64,000 bases of DNA from Phycisphaerales bacterium (GCA_013360675.1 JABWBB010000002.1:62001-126000); one strand, 5' to 3'. Shown: positions 14,408 to 23,183, numbered from the stretch's first letter. Notes: generated by a model from the sequence alone, not told the origin. Program-made: numbers and translations.

Positions 14408-15013
14408 CTACCGGCGCGGGGGCGGGTCGGGGCTGGGGAACGCGGCCGATGCAGGCTCGACCGTCGTGAGGCGGTCGAGCAGCGGCTCGATCGCGGCGTC
14501 AAAGACCACCGCCGTGCGGTGGTTCAGCCGCAGGAACTTCTCCTGCTCGACGTGATCGAGAAAGGTCATCAGGCTGTCGTAATAGCCCGCGGTGTTGAGC
14601 AGCCCCACGGGCTTGGCGTGGATGCCCAGTTGGGCCCACGCCAGGATCTCGAACATCTCGTCGAGCGTTCCCAGCCCGCCGGGCAGCGCGATGAAGGCGT
14701 CGGCAAGTTCGGCCATCATCATCTTGCGCTCGTGCATGGTCTCGACCACGCGCAGGTCGGTGATTCCCGTGTGACCCAGTTCACGGTCTTCGAGCAGCCG
14801 CGTGATGACGCCCACAACCTTGCCATCGCCCGCGAGGGCCCCGTCGGCGACGGCTCCCATCAGCCCGGCGCGTCCGCCCCCATACACCAGCGTAATCCCG
14901 CGCTGCGCGAGAAGTTGCCCCAGCGAAAAAGCCTGGGCGGCGTAATCAGGCCTGCCCCCGTGGCACGCGCCGCAGAAGACAGCGATGGACTTGATCTGGC
15001 GTGCGTGTCCCAT
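14408..15013 (-). CDS. LOG-family protein (nucleoside monophosphate phosphoribohydrolase-like, TIGR00730)
   Basis: A 201-residue Rossmann-fold protein with the family signature PGGLGTLDE (PGGxGTxxE) and the N-terminal nucleotide-binding segment GGGRAGLMGAVADGAL. Members cleave AMP or cytokinin riboside monophosphates to base plus ribose 5-phosphate. I take the ATG at 15013; a TTG at 15034 would add seven residues. It is convergent with the propeller gene, 33 bases away, and lies 69 bases after the small protein of the cytochrome operon. It may be co-transcribed with that operon but need not share its role. Confidence 0.85.
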   Translation of the reverse strand: MGHARQIKSIAVFCGACHGGRPDYAAQAFSLGQLLAQRGITLVYGGGRAGLMGAVADGALAGDGKVVGVITRLLEDRELGHTGITDLRVVETMHERKMMMAELADAFIALPGGLGTLDEMFEILAWAQLGIHAKPVGLLNTAGYYDSLMTFLDHVEQEKFLRLNHRTAVVFDAAIEPLLDRLTTVEPASAAFPSPDPPPRR

Positions 15014-15082
15014 GCGTGGTTCCAGCCCCGGCAAGAGCGGCCTTGACGCCGCCCCGGGCCGAGTCGCGGAGCATAGGAAGGG

Positions 15083-15520
15083 TCACCCGGGCAGCGAGTC
15101 GGCCGCCGCGCACAGTGTTTCGTAGTAATGCTCGCGTTCGAGCCCCAGCAGCGTGCTCCCGAAGATCTCGGCCTCGATGTGCCCGGCCACGTCGCCGTAG
15201 TTGATGCTGGGGATGTAGTACGCGATCAGCAGCGGCAGCAGATCGGGTTGATCCTGAAAGTGGGGGTGTACGAAGAGGCAAAACCCAGTGCCCGGGTGCT
15301 CGCCCAAAGGCTCGAGACAGGCAAACTCGCCCTTGCGCAGCGGGGTCGCATCGAAGCGCAGCCCGCACGGGTATCGCACGATCGTGCGATCATCAAGGAT
15401 CTTGAGCATCGCCGGATAATCGATCAGCATCCCATGGCGGAGGCGTGCGTCGCTAGCCTTGGCCCGGCAATGCTCGTGCAGGGCCTGCTGGGCCTGCTGC
15501 TCGCGTGACTGATGCTCCAT
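15083..15520 (-). CDS. Small protein of unknown function coupled to the NrfD subunit
   Basis: I do not recognise this 145-residue protein. Its ATG overlaps the stop of the NrfD gene by one base (TGATG), so it is translationally coupled to it. It is soluble, with no signal or membrane span, and rich in His, Tyr and Leu; motifs include GFCLFVHPHFQDQP and a C-terminal helix EREHYYETLCAAADS. The Cys content is low and no CxxC or heme motif is seen. Position at the end of a cytochrome/ferredoxin/NrfD operon suggests an assembly or accessory factor for that complex. This is inference. Confidence 0.6.
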   Translation of the reverse strand: MEHQSREQQAQQALHEHCRAKASDARLRHGMLIDYPAMLKILDDRTIVRYPCGLRFDATPLRKGEFACLEPLGEHPGTGFCLFVHPHFQDQPDLLPLLIAYYIPSINYGDVAGHIEAEIFGSTLLGLEREHYYETLCAAADSLPG

Positions 15521-16779
15521 CAGGCGTGCCCCGGCGCGGCGTCGGACGCAGCGATGGTCGTGGACTCATCGGTGAAGCCGCGGTCATAGGTCAGCCGCCC
15601 GGACAGCACGGGAACGGTGATCCGCACCAGGATGGTGTACACCAGCAGCCCGAAGCACCAGATCCCGATCGATACCAGCGTTTCGTTGAGGGTTGGGAAG
15701 TACTCGACCACTTCGCCCAGCGGCGTGGGGATGAACGCCGGCACGATCAGCCCCATGCCCTTCTCGATCCACACGCCCACGATCAGCAGCACGCACGCCA
15801 GGCCAAGCCATCCCATGGTGCGGCTGATGGGCATGTACAGCACGAAGAGTGCGACGCAGTTGAGCGCGATCGCCGACCAGATCCACGGCACCAGGGCCGT
15901 GTGTCCGTGAAGGCCCACAAAGAGATAGTGCGCTGAAGCAGCATGCGCCGAGTCGGTGTAGAACTCGGTGAACGCCTCGGACCCTAGCAGGAACATGTTG
16001 ATCGTCATCGCCACCGTCACGATGTTGCGCAACGTCATGAATGCCTTTTCGGGCACGTGGTAACGCGTCACGCGCTTGAGCACCGCCAGCGTGAGAATCA
16101 GGAACGCCGGCCCCGCGGCGAAGGCCGAAGCCAGGAAGCGCGGCGCGATCACCGCCGAATTCCAGAACGGCCTGCCGCCCAGCCCGCTGTAGAGAAACGC
16201 CGTCACGGTGTGGATGCTGATCGCCCAGACGATCGCGACGAAGACAAAGGGGATGTAGAAGATCTTGGTGGGGGTGCGACGCCGATACGCCGTGTACACC
16301 AGATAGCCGCAGATGTGCAGGTTGAGCAGCAGATACCCGTTGAGGACCAGCACGTCCCACGTGAGCATCGACGTGGGAAAGTTGAAGCGAAGCAAAAGGT
16401 GGTGGAAGCGGTCGGGGCGTCCCAGGTCGACCGTGACGAAGGCCAGTGCCATGAGGATCGCGGCGACCGCGAAGAGTTCGCCGAAGATGACCAGGTCGTG
16501 GAGTTCCTTGTTGCGGTAGATATAGACGGGGATGACGAGCATCACCGCCGCCGCCGCCATGCCCACGAGGTAGGTGAAGTTGGCGATGTAGAAGCCCCAC
16601 GAGACGTGGTCGGTCATTCCTGTGACGCCCAGCCCGTAGACCAGTTGCTTGCAGTAGGCGTTGAGGCCCAGCAGCGCGCCCACGGTGAGCACGAACATCC
16701 AGGTGTAGTAGCGCCAGTCGCCCACGAAACTCAGGCGAAAGCACCGGGCCAGAAACGTCAGATACTGCCTCACACGCAC
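15520..16779 (-). CDS. nrfD: NrfD/PsrC-family membrane subunit (quinol-interacting)
   Basis: A 419-residue polytopic protein with about ten hydrophobic helices. NrfD, PsrC and related subunits anchor a four-cluster ferredoxin and exchange electrons with the quinone pool. The gene overlaps the ferredoxin by 10 bases. Diagnostic polar residues inside helices are present (for example FVTVDLGRPDRFHH near 115-130). In this locus it probably oxidises menaquinol and passes electrons through the ferredoxin and tetraheme cytochrome to periplasmic nitrate reductase, replacing the absent NapC. The symbol denotes the family only. Confidence 0.8.
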   Translation of the reverse strand: MRVRQYLTFLARCFRLSFVGDWRYYTWMFVLTVGALLGLNAYCKQLVYGLGVTGMTDHVSWGFYIANFTYLVGMAAAAVMLVIPVYIYRNKELHDLVIFGELFAVAAILMALAFVTVDLGRPDRFHHLLLRFNFPTSMLTWDVLVLNGYLLLNLHICGYLVYTAYRRRTPTKIFYIPFVFVAIVWAISIHTVTAFLYSGLGGRPFWNSAVIAPRFLASAFAAGPAFLILTLAVLKRVTRYHVPEKAFMTLRNIVTVAMTINMFLLGSEAFTEFYTDSAHAASAHYLFVGLHGHTALVPWIWSAIALNCVALFVLYMPISRTMGWLGLACVLLIVGVWIEKGMGLIVPAFIPTPLGEVVEYFPTLNETLVSIGIWCFGLLVYTILVRITVPVLSGRLTYDRGFTDESTTIAASDAAPGHA

Positions 16780-17816
16780 CTCCCGGTGTCGGGGATCAGC
16801 GCCAGCGACCGACCGATCTCGACGGCCTCGGGGTCAAGGCTGAAGGGATACCGCTCGTCGAAGTAGTAAAAGAACCGCGGGAGCGTGCCCACCTCTTCCT
16901 TCAGCACGAAGATCCGCTTGGTCCGCAGGATCTGCGAGATCTCCGAGTTGGGGTCGAGCACGTTGCCGAACTTACGCGCGCCCGTGGGGCAGGCCTCGAG
17001 GCACGCGGGCATCTTCCCAGCGCGTGTCCGGTGCAGGCAGAAGTGGCACTTCTCCACCACGCCCTTGGCCCGCGGGCGGTTCGACAGGTACCCCATCTCG
17101 GGGTTCACCTCCGCGCCGGGGAGCGTGGGCGTGGTGAAGTTGAATCGACGCGCCCAGTAGGGACACGCCGCCTCGCAATAGCGGCACCCGATGCACCAGT
17201 CATAGTCGATCACCGTAATGCCGTCGGGCTCCTGCCACGTCGCCTCCACCGGGCACACCTTCACGCACGGCGGGTTCGCGCACTGGTGGCACTGCACCGG
17301 CATGTAGTAGTGATTGGGCGACGGAACCATCGCATGGTCGTAGTGATGGTTCGCCTGCTCCACGTCGGTTGTGCCCCGGGGCATCTCCAGCACCCGGATG
17401 TACTGGATCTCGGGCGAACGCGACTGGTTGTTCTCCGCCACGCACGCGTGCACGCACTTGCGGCAGCCAATGCACCGCGACAGGTTCAGCGCGTACACGA
17501 ACTCCACCCCGTCCATCGGCTTGACATCGCGCAGGTGGGGCCGCACCCCGTAGCGCTTGGCCACCTGTTCCCGGATGCGCTCGAGGGCCTGCTCCATCTC
17601 CTGGGCGTTCATTTCTTTGTAGTGCTTCTGGAGGAACTCATCGACCGTCGGCAGTTCATCGGGCTTGAGGTCCTTGAGCGGGCTCAGGGCCGCCGCCAGA
17701 GCCGCAATCCCGCCCACCGCCGCCGCCCCGGTACGAAGAAAGCTGCGCCGGTTGAGATCATGCCCACTGCCGGGTTCGCCCGCCGATTTGCCATTCCAGA
17801 TGCGTACGTCGCTCAT
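16770..17816 (-). CDS. TAT-exported four-cluster ferredoxin subunit (NrfC/PsrB/DmsB-like)
   Basis: A 348-residue protein with a twin-arginine signal at its N-terminus (LNRRSFLRTGAAAVGG). Four cysteine groups follow: CIGCRKCVHACV near 122, CHQCANPPCVKVCP near 180, CIGCRYCEAACP near 217 and CHFCLHRTRAGKMPACLEACP near 262. These bind four [4Fe-4S] clusters and form an electron wire between NrfD and the catalytic or cytochrome partner outside the membrane. It overlaps the cytochrome gene by 4 bases (ATGA) and NrfD by 10. The fold is the one used in nitrite, polysulfide and DMSO reductases. Confidence 0.85.
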   Translation of the reverse strand: MSDVRIWNGKSAGEPGSGHDLNRRSFLRTGAAAVGGIAALAAALSPLKDLKPDELPTVDEFLQKHYKEMNAQEMEQALERIREQVAKRYGVRPHLRDVKPMDGVEFVYALNLSRCIGCRKCVHACVAENNQSRSPEIQYIRVLEMPRGTTDVEQANHHYDHAMVPSPNHYYMPVQCHQCANPPCVKVCPVEATWQEPDGITVIDYDWCIGCRYCEAACPYWARRFNFTTPTLPGAEVNPEMGYLSNRPRAKGVVEKCHFCLHRTRAGKMPACLEACPTGARKFGNVLDPNSEISQILRTKRIFVLKEEVGTLPRFFYYFDERYPFSLDPEAVEIGRSLALIPDTGRCV

Positions 17817-18556
17817 CGCGTGGTCTCCGGTGAGGGGGCGTCCTGGGCGGGCGGAGCGTTCTTGGTGGGATCACGCGCCGGAACACCCCGCAGCCGCATG
17901 CGAAGCGGGCGGTGCTTCTCGTCGTGCACCGCGCCCGATGCGCCCGGCTCGCCCATCCGCAGCGTGTTGGGGCCGGGCAGGGGGGCATACTTGGGATACG
18001 CCGGCGAGTGCGGATCGTGGCACTCGTTGCAGGTAAGCCGGAGTTGTGCGTCCGATCCGGTCTGCCACGAGCCCATGGTCTTGCCGTGCGTGCCGTGCTG
18101 CCAGTCGCGGTAGACCGTGCCGTGACACCCGGCGCAGGTCTCGGGCGTCATGGCGAAGGGAACCTCGCTCCCGTCGAGGCGTCGCAGGGCCTCGCGGTTT
18201 TCGGGGTGGTGGCAGTTCAGGCAGTCGGTGTTGAGCCCGTGGTTGAGGACGATCTCGGTGTGATACGTGGGGGGCTGGGAGCGGTCCTTGCGCGAGGCGA
18301 ATATCTGGTGACACCCGTTGCAGCGCTGCTCGTCGCCGCCGATCAGCATGTGGGCCGGGTCGGAGAGGGGACGTCGGCGTGGCCCGGGTGCGATCGACGC
18401 CGCATCGATGATCGCAGGTTCATCCAGGGGAATCTCTGACCCGGGAGACAGAAAGACCAACCAACCCGCCACCGCGAGGAACCCCGCCGGGAGCAGCCAC
18501 GAGACGACCCGGTTCGACTGTGCTGGGCGTGCGATGAGAGCGGCACTCCTTTCCAA
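17813..18556 (-). CDS. Membrane-anchored tetraheme c-type cytochrome
   Basis: A 247-residue protein with one N-terminal transmembrane helix (about 19-36, VSWLLPAGFLAVAGWLVFLS) and four CxxCH heme sites, CNGCH, CLNCH, CAGCH and CNECH, between about 80 and 185. It is not a typical NapC/NrfH by sequence but could play the same part. The start is uncertain: TTG at 18556 is the only candidate before the helix in this frame. It leads the left-reading operon (cytochrome, ferredoxin, NrfD, small protein) and faces napD across the inverted repeat at 18587. It probably shuttles electrons in the periplasm. Confidence 0.75.
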   Translation of the reverse strand: MERSAALIARPAQSNRVVSWLLPAGFLAVAGWLVFLSPGSEIPLDEPAIIDAASIAPGPRRRPLSDPAHMLIGGDEQRCNGCHQIFASRKDRSQPPTYHTEIVLNHGLNTDCLNCHHPENREALRRLDGSEVPFAMTPETCAGCHGTVYRDWQHGTHGKTMGSWQTGSDAQLRLTCNECHDPHSPAYPKYAPLPGPNTLRMGEPGASGAVHDEKHRPLRMRLRGVPARDPTKNAPPAQDAPSPETTR

Positions 18557-18586
18557 GAATCTCTCTATCGAGCGAGAAGAGGACTA

Positions 18587-18612
18587 GACGATCAGTATAT
18601 ACTCTGATCGTC
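18587..18612. promoter_or_regulatory. Divergent operator: perfect 9-bp inverted repeat with overlapping -10 boxes
   Basis: GACGATCAG (18587-18595) and CTGATCGTC (18604-18612) are exact complements around TATATACT. The centre reads AGTATATACT, which gives TATACT as a -10 hexamer on both strands (18598-18603 plus, 18599-18594 minus). No good -35 box is seen on either side, so promoters here would need help. It lies in the only gap between the two arms of the nitrate locus. Confidence 0.6.
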
Positions 18613-18665
18613 AGGGGAGTAGTTGGCCGACACCTTTATCGGGCCTCATCAGGGCGTTAAGCACA

Positions 18666-18953
18666 ATGGGCATCAGCGGGCTGGTCATCACACTGACGCA
18701 ACGAGACGAGGCCGCGGGCGCGGCACTCGCCAAGCTCCGCGGAGATCCGCGTCTCACCTTGGGCGAGCGGAACGGCCCGCGGCAGGCCGCCGTGGGCGTG
18801 ACCCCGTCCGTGGAACAAGATGAACACCTCGTGGCGGATCTTCGGGCGACCGAGGGTGTGGTCGACGTGGAGATCGTCTTTGTCGGGCTGGATGAAACGA
18901 CCGAGCACCACACGAGTCCCCGCGCAACGGGGACAGGAGGAGTCGGATGCTGA
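18666..18953 (+). CDS. napD: NapD-like chaperone for the NapA twin-arginine signal
   Basis: A 95-residue protein beginning MGISGLVITL and continuing with DPRLTLGE and TEGVVDVEIVFVGLDE. This matches the ferredoxin-like fold of NapD, which binds the signal peptide of NapA in the cytoplasm and holds it until the molybdenum cofactor is in place. It lies directly upstream of napA, overlapping it by 7 bases, the same order as in known nap operons. The C-terminal 20 residues are unstructured and may only reflect the overlap. Confidence 0.75.
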   Translation: MGISGLVITLTQRDEAAGAALAKLRGDPRLTLGERNGPRQAAVGVTPSVEQDEHLVADLRATEGVVDVEIVFVGLDETTEHHTSPRATGTGGVGC

Positions 18954-21340
18954 CCGTAGATCGGCGTGAGTTCCTGACCGCGGCCGCCATGGCCGCCGCC
19001 ACCGCGGCTGTCGCCGGCAAGGCCAAGGCCGTCTCCCTCCCCGTCATGGGCCAGGGGGGTCTGAAGTGGGAGAAGGCCCCATGCCGTTTCTGCGGCACGG
19101 GCTGCCACGTCATGGTCGGCACCGAGGCGGGCAAGGTCGTCGCCATCCAGGGCGACCAGAAGGCCGAAGTGAACCGCGGGCTTCTCTGCGTCAAGGGATA
19201 CCACGTCGGTCTGGCCATGTACGGTCCCGACCGCCTGACTACGCCCATGCTCCGCAAGAACGGACGCCTTGAACCCATCACCTGGGACGAGGCGATCGAC
19301 GTCATCGCCCGGCGGATCATGGCGAACCCCAGGACGTTCGCGATGTACGGCTCGGGCCAGTGGACCATCCCCGAGGGCGTCGCGGCCAACAAGTTCATGA
19401 AGGGCGGGTTGTCGAACAACTACCTCGACGGGAACCCTCGCCTGTGCATGGCCTCCGCCGTTACGGGCTTCCTCTCAACATTCGGCGTCGACGAGCCGCC
19501 GGGCGTGTACGACGACCTCGACGTCTGCGACGTTGCGATCATGTGGGGCAACAACATGGCCGAGATGCACCCGGTCATCTTCTCCCGCCTGATCGATCGT
19601 CGATCCCGCGGCGAGAAGGTCATGGTCATCGACCTTGGCACCCGGCGCACGCGCACTACCGACCATGCCGACGAGTATCTGCAGTTCAACCCGCAGAGCG
19701 ATCTGGCCATCGCCAACGGCATCGCCCACCTGCTGCTGAAGAACGGGACCTACGACAAGCGCTACGTCGAGAAGTTCTGCAACTTCCGCCAGCTCGACCC
19801 CGAGAAGCCCGACGTGATGCAGGGCAAACCCATGACGTTCGCCGAGTACGAATCGGCCTTGGCCGAGTACACCCCCGAGCGCGTCGAACAGATTTCGGGC
19901 GTGCCCGCGGCGAAGATCCGCATGCTGGGCGACCTCTTCGGACGACGCGACCTCCGTATCAACAGCCTCTGGTGCATGGGCATGAACCAGCACACCCGCG
20001 GCACCGCCATCAACTGCCTCGTGCATGGCATCCATCTCCTCTCGGGTCACCTGGGCAAGCCCGGCGACGCCGCCACCAGTCTCACCGGCCAGCCCTCGGC
20101 CTGTGGCACCGTCCGCGAGGTCGGCACGCTCTGCCACCTGCTGCCGGGCGGACGCCTGATCGCCAATGAAGAACACCGCAAGCAGGCCGAGGGGTTCTGG
20201 AATCTGCCCGAGGGTCGCATCAACCCCAAGCCCGGCTACCACACCGTGCTCCTCTTCGAGAAGTTCTGCACGCCCACCGACAAGGGGAGCGACGTGCAAA
20301 CCCTCTGGGTTCAGGTCACCAACCCGGGGCACTCGCTGCCCAACCTGCCCAAACTCTTCCGGGGCAAGAAGGATCTGCAGGACAAGTTCCTCATCGTCTC
20401 CGACGTCTACCCGACCGCCACCACCGAACTGGCCGATCTCGTGCTCCCCAGCGCGATGTGGGTCGAGAAGAACGGGATGTACGGCAACAGCGAACGCCGG
20501 ACCCAGCAGTGGTTCAAGATGGTCGATCCGCCCGGGCAGGCCCGCGACGACTGCTGGCAGACTATCGCCGTCGCCCGGCGACTCTTCGACCTCGGCTTCG
20601 AGGGCATGAAGGACAAGGACGGGAAGTTCCTCTTCACCTTCACCAACGCCAAGGGCGACGAGGTTCCCGTCTGGGACTGGAATCGCTACTACGACATCAA
20701 CGTCGACGAGGCCCTCTTCGAGAGTTACCGCCCCTTCACCCGCATGAAGCACAAGGACCTCGCTCCCTACAGCGAGTACGTCAAGGCCCGCGGCCTGCGC
20801 TGGCCCGTGGTCGAGCAGCCCGACGGCTCGTGGCGCGAAACCCGCTGGCGCTTCAGCGAGTTCGACGACCCCTACGTCAAGAAGGGCGCGGAGATGCAGT
20901 TCTACCACTCCGTCACCAAGGACGACAAGGCGCTCATCTGGTTCAGGCCTTACGAGGCGCCCCCCGAAGTGCCCGATGCCGAGTACCCCTTCTGGCTCTG
21001 CACCGGGCGCGTGCTCGAGCACTGGCACACCGGCTCGATGACCCGGCGCATCCCCCAACTCAAGCGGGCCATGCCCGAGTCTTATGTCGAACTCAACCGC
21101 GAGGACGCTGTACGCCTTGGCGTGCGCAGCGGCGACCTGGTCACCATCACATCGCGACGGGCGGCGGTCAACCTCCCCGCGTGGATCGGCGGCCGCGGCG
21201 ACCCGCCCAAGGGCAGTGCCTTCGTGCCGTTCTTTGACGAGGCGATGCTGATCAATCTTGTCACCCTCGACGCGCACGACCCGTTCTCGAAGCAGCCCGA
21301 CTACAAGAAGTGCGCCGTGTCCATCACCAAAACGGTTTGA
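18947..21340 (+). CDS. napA: Periplasmic nitrate reductase catalytic subunit
   Basis: A 797-residue molybdopterin oxidoreductase. AGGAGG precedes the ATG at an ideal distance. The N-terminus carries a shortened twin-arginine signal (VDRREFLTAAAMAAA). The [4Fe-4S] ligands are CRFCGTGC (46-53) and Cys in LLCVKG (82). The molybdenum-ligand Cys is in NPRLCMASA (about 166), and the C-terminal MGD-binding domain contains TGRVLEHWHTGSMT. Length and motifs fit NapA. It reduces nitrate to nitrite in the periplasm, here with cofactor genes moeA and mobA in the same operon. Related formate or assimilatory enzymes are less likely given napD and the NapB-like partner. Confidence 0.9.
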   Translation: MLTVDRREFLTAAAMAAATAAVAGKAKAVSLPVMGQGGLKWEKAPCRFCGTGCHVMVGTEAGKVVAIQGDQKAEVNRGLLCVKGYHVGLAMYGPDRLTTPMLRKNGRLEPITWDEAIDVIARRIMANPRTFAMYGSGQWTIPEGVAANKFMKGGLSNNYLDGNPRLCMASAVTGFLSTFGVDEPPGVYDDLDVCDVAIMWGNNMAEMHPVIFSRLIDRRSRGEKVMVIDLGTRRTRTTDHADEYLQFNPQSDLAIANGIAHLLLKNGTYDKRYVEKFCNFRQLDPEKPDVMQGKPMTFAEYESALAEYTPERVEQISGVPAAKIRMLGDLFGRRDLRINSLWCMGMNQHTRGTAINCLVHGIHLLSGHLGKPGDAATSLTGQPSACGTVREVGTLCHLLPGGRLIANEEHRKQAEGFWNLPEGRINPKPGYHTVLLFEKFCTPTDKGSDVQTLWVQVTNPGHSLPNLPKLFRGKKDLQDKFLIVSDVYPTATTELADLVLPSAMWVEKNGMYGNSERRTQQWFKMVDPPGQARDDCWQTIAVARRLFDLGFEGMKDKDGKFLFTFTNAKGDEVPVWDWNRYYDINVDEALFESYRPFTRMKHKDLAPYSEYVKARGLRWPVVEQPDGSWRETRWRFSEFDDPYVKKGAEMQFYHSVTKDDKALIWFRPYEAPPEVPDAEYPFWLCTGRVLEHWHTGSMTRRIPQLKRAMPESYVELNREDAVRLGVRSGDLVTITSRRAAVNLPAWIGGRGDPPKGSAFVPFFDEAMLINLVTLDAHDPFSKQPDYKKCAVSITKTV

Positions 21341-21351
21341 GGAGGGACGCC

Positions 21352-22110
21352 ATGACTCTGCACACCCGAGAATCCGCCCGCGCTCGATGGCTCGGCGCCT
21401 GCTGGGCGATCGGCGTCGCCGGCACCGCCATCGCCGCGCTGGCCATCAGCGGCCAGGAATCCAAGACCCCACCTGTGGTCGAGGGGATGGCGATGCCCGT
21501 GTCAATCCATCACCCTCCCGCACGGGTCAAGGGTCCCACGCAGCGCACGCTCACCGAGCCAGCGCCCAATGTGGTGCCCGAGGCCAAAGCCAACCCCGCC
21601 GCCGTGCCCGACAAGTATCACGCCCGGTTCGAGTCGGCGCAAGCGAGGGCGAAGCTGCGCGCGTATGAAGGGGCCCCGCCGGTAGTTCCCCACGCGACCG
21701 AGGGCTTGAGCGTGCACGCCTGCCGCGAGTGCCACGGCCATGGCCTGCGCGCGGGCGACAAGGTGGCCCGCATGGCCTCGCACACCTATCTCGCCAACTG
21801 CACCCAGTGCCATGTCGAGGACCAGGGCCTGACCCAGATCGGCGTCGCGCCCACTCCGGTCGAGAACCTCTTCAAGGGTCTAGCCACCAGCGGCTATGGA
21901 TCCACCCGGGCTTGGGTTGGCGCGCCTCCCGTCATCCCCCACACCACCTTCATGCGCACCAACTGCGTCAGTTGCCACGGCGAGTACGGCTACGACGGCT
22001 GGCGGCCCGATCACCTCTCCCGCACCAACTGTGTCCAGTGCCACACCCCCGGGGCACACTTCGAGCAGATGTCGCCCGTCTTCGGCGATGAGGCGTCGAC
22101 CGCGCCCTAG
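21352..22110 (+). CDS. napB: Tetraheme cytochrome with duplicated NapB-like module
   Basis: A 252-residue exported protein; ATG 21352 follows GGAGG, and a signal or anchor lies near residues 12-30. It holds four CxxCH sites, CRECH (about 122), CTQCH (148), CVSCH (203) and CVQCH (225). The first pair sits in a NapB-like context, with PPVVPHATEG before the first heme and PTPVENLF after the second. The second half repeats the scheme with PPVIPHTTF. Standard NapB has only two hemes, so this looks like an internal duplication. It should pass electrons to NapA. Confidence 0.8.
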   Translation: MTLHTRESARARWLGACWAIGVAGTAIAALAISGQESKTPPVVEGMAMPVSIHHPPARVKGPTQRTLTEPAPNVVPEAKANPAAVPDKYHARFESAQARAKLRAYEGAPPVVPHATEGLSVHACRECHGHGLRAGDKVARMASHTYLANCTQCHVEDQGLTQIGVAPTPVENLFKGLATSGYGSTRAWVGAPPVIPHTTFMRTNCVSCHGEYGYDGWRPDHLSRTNCVQCHTPGAHFEQMSPVFGDEASTAP

Positions 22111-22152
22111 AGCCGGAGTTCCTAGAGTCCACGCGTGGAAGATCCGCGTCCC

Positions 22153-22827
22153 ATGTCGCGTCGGGATTGGCTGCGTGCGGGCTTTCTCGGCCGAGCGGCG
22201 GACGTCGCCTCACGCAAGATCGAAGACGCCGCCAAGGTGCTCCGCGATGCGGGGTTCAAGGGCGAACCGCCCGCCGAATCCACGCGAGGCGCGATCAACC
22301 CCGCCCGTCCGATCACGCTGGCGCTGCATCGCCCGCCCGGGGCCGTGCCCGAGGCCGCGTTCCTGGCCGGGTGCACACGCTGCGATGCCTGCATCAAGGC
22401 CTGCCCGCAGGGCGTGATCACACGTGCGTCAGGGCGCTTCCGAGGGGCCGAGGGCACCCCCGTGCTCGATCTCTCGATCGCCGCGTGCGTCATGTGCGAG
22501 GACACCCCCTGCATCACCGCCTGCGAGCCGGGCGTGCTCAAGAAAGACCGTCCGCTCAAGATGGGCACGGCGTGGGTCCAACCCATGGCCTGCCTCGCCC
22601 ACACGGGATCGTTCTGCACCGTCTGCTCCGAGCGTTGCCCGGTGCCGGGCGCGATCGAGAATCGCCAAGGCAAACCGGTCATCCACGAAGCAGCGTGCAC
22701 GGGTTGTGGTGTGTGCGCCAATGTCTGCCCGGCCCCGAGCAAGGCGATCCTCGTCATGCCGCTGCAAGATCGCCCACCTGATGCACCGCCCACCGCGGCA
22801 CCCCTCAGGCCCGAAACAACCGCGTGA
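22153..22827 (+). CDS. NapG/NapF-like polyferredoxin
   Basis: A 224-residue protein. ATG 22153 follows GGAAGA at 9 bases and is preferred over a GTG at 22135. The N-terminus MSRRDWLRAG may be a twin-arginine signal without a strong hydrophobic core. Four cysteine groups follow (CTRCDACIKACP, CVMCEDTPCITACEP, CTVCSERCP, CTGCGVCANVCP), as in NapG, MauM and NapF proteins that carry several [4Fe-4S] clusters. In nap systems these help quinol electron transfer or NapA maturation. Its place right after the NapB-like gene supports this. The choice between NapF- and NapG-type roles is open. Confidence 0.75.
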   Translation: MSRRDWLRAGFLGRAADVASRKIEDAAKVLRDAGFKGEPPAESTRGAINPARPITLALHRPPGAVPEAAFLAGCTRCDACIKACPQGVITRASGRFRGAEGTPVLDLSIAACVMCEDTPCITACEPGVLKKDRPLKMGTAWVQPMACLAHTGSFCTVCSERCPVPGAIENRQGKPVIHEAACTGCGVCANVCPAPSKAILVMPLQDRPPDAPPTAAPLRPETTA

Positions 22828-22846
22828 TCCAACCAGGAGTCTTGTC

Positions 22847-23179
22847 ATGGCGAAACTCGGCATCCCGTCGTCATACATGCAGATGAAGCAGTCGCACCCG
22901 GATCTCATGAAGGCCTACGAGGCATTCGGCAGCGCGTGCGCGAGTGCCGGCCCGCTCGATGCCACGTGCGTCGCGCTCGTGAAACTTGCCGTCTCGCTTT
23001 CGACCGGGCAGGAGGGGGCGGCCCACTCGCACGTGCGCAAGGCCCTCGAGGCCGGCTGCACCCCCGACCAACTGCTGCACGTGGCCACGCTCACCGCGCC
23101 CACCATCGGCTTTCCGTCGATGATGCGAGCCCGCGGCTGGGTGCAGGACGTCCTCGACGCACCCCCCAAGGCACGCTGA
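22847..23179 (+). CDS. AhpD/carboxymuconolactone decarboxylase-like protein
   Basis: A 110-residue all-helical protein; ATG 22847 follows AGGAG. The central ALVKLAVSLSTGQEGAAHSH and the later HVATLTAPTIGFPS fit the CMD/AhpD fold, which forms trimers or hexamers. The usual CxxC redox pair is missing (EGAAHSH in its place), so peroxidase-type thiol chemistry is unlikely and the protein belongs to the non-redox branch. It lies between the ferredoxin and moeA in the nap operon; a role there is not known. Confidence 0.75.
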   Translation: MAKLGIPSSYMQMKQSHPDLMKAYEAFGSACASAGPLDATCVALVKLAVSLSTGQEGAAHSHVRKALEAGCTPDQLLHVATLTAPTIGFPSMMRARGWVQDVLDAPPKAR

Positions 23180-23183
23180 TCCC

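Noticed and set aside
19475-21277. 600-codon open frame antisense to napA
   Set aside because: Shadow of a gene with clear Fe-S and molybdenum motifs on the other strand; no ribosome-binding site or domain.
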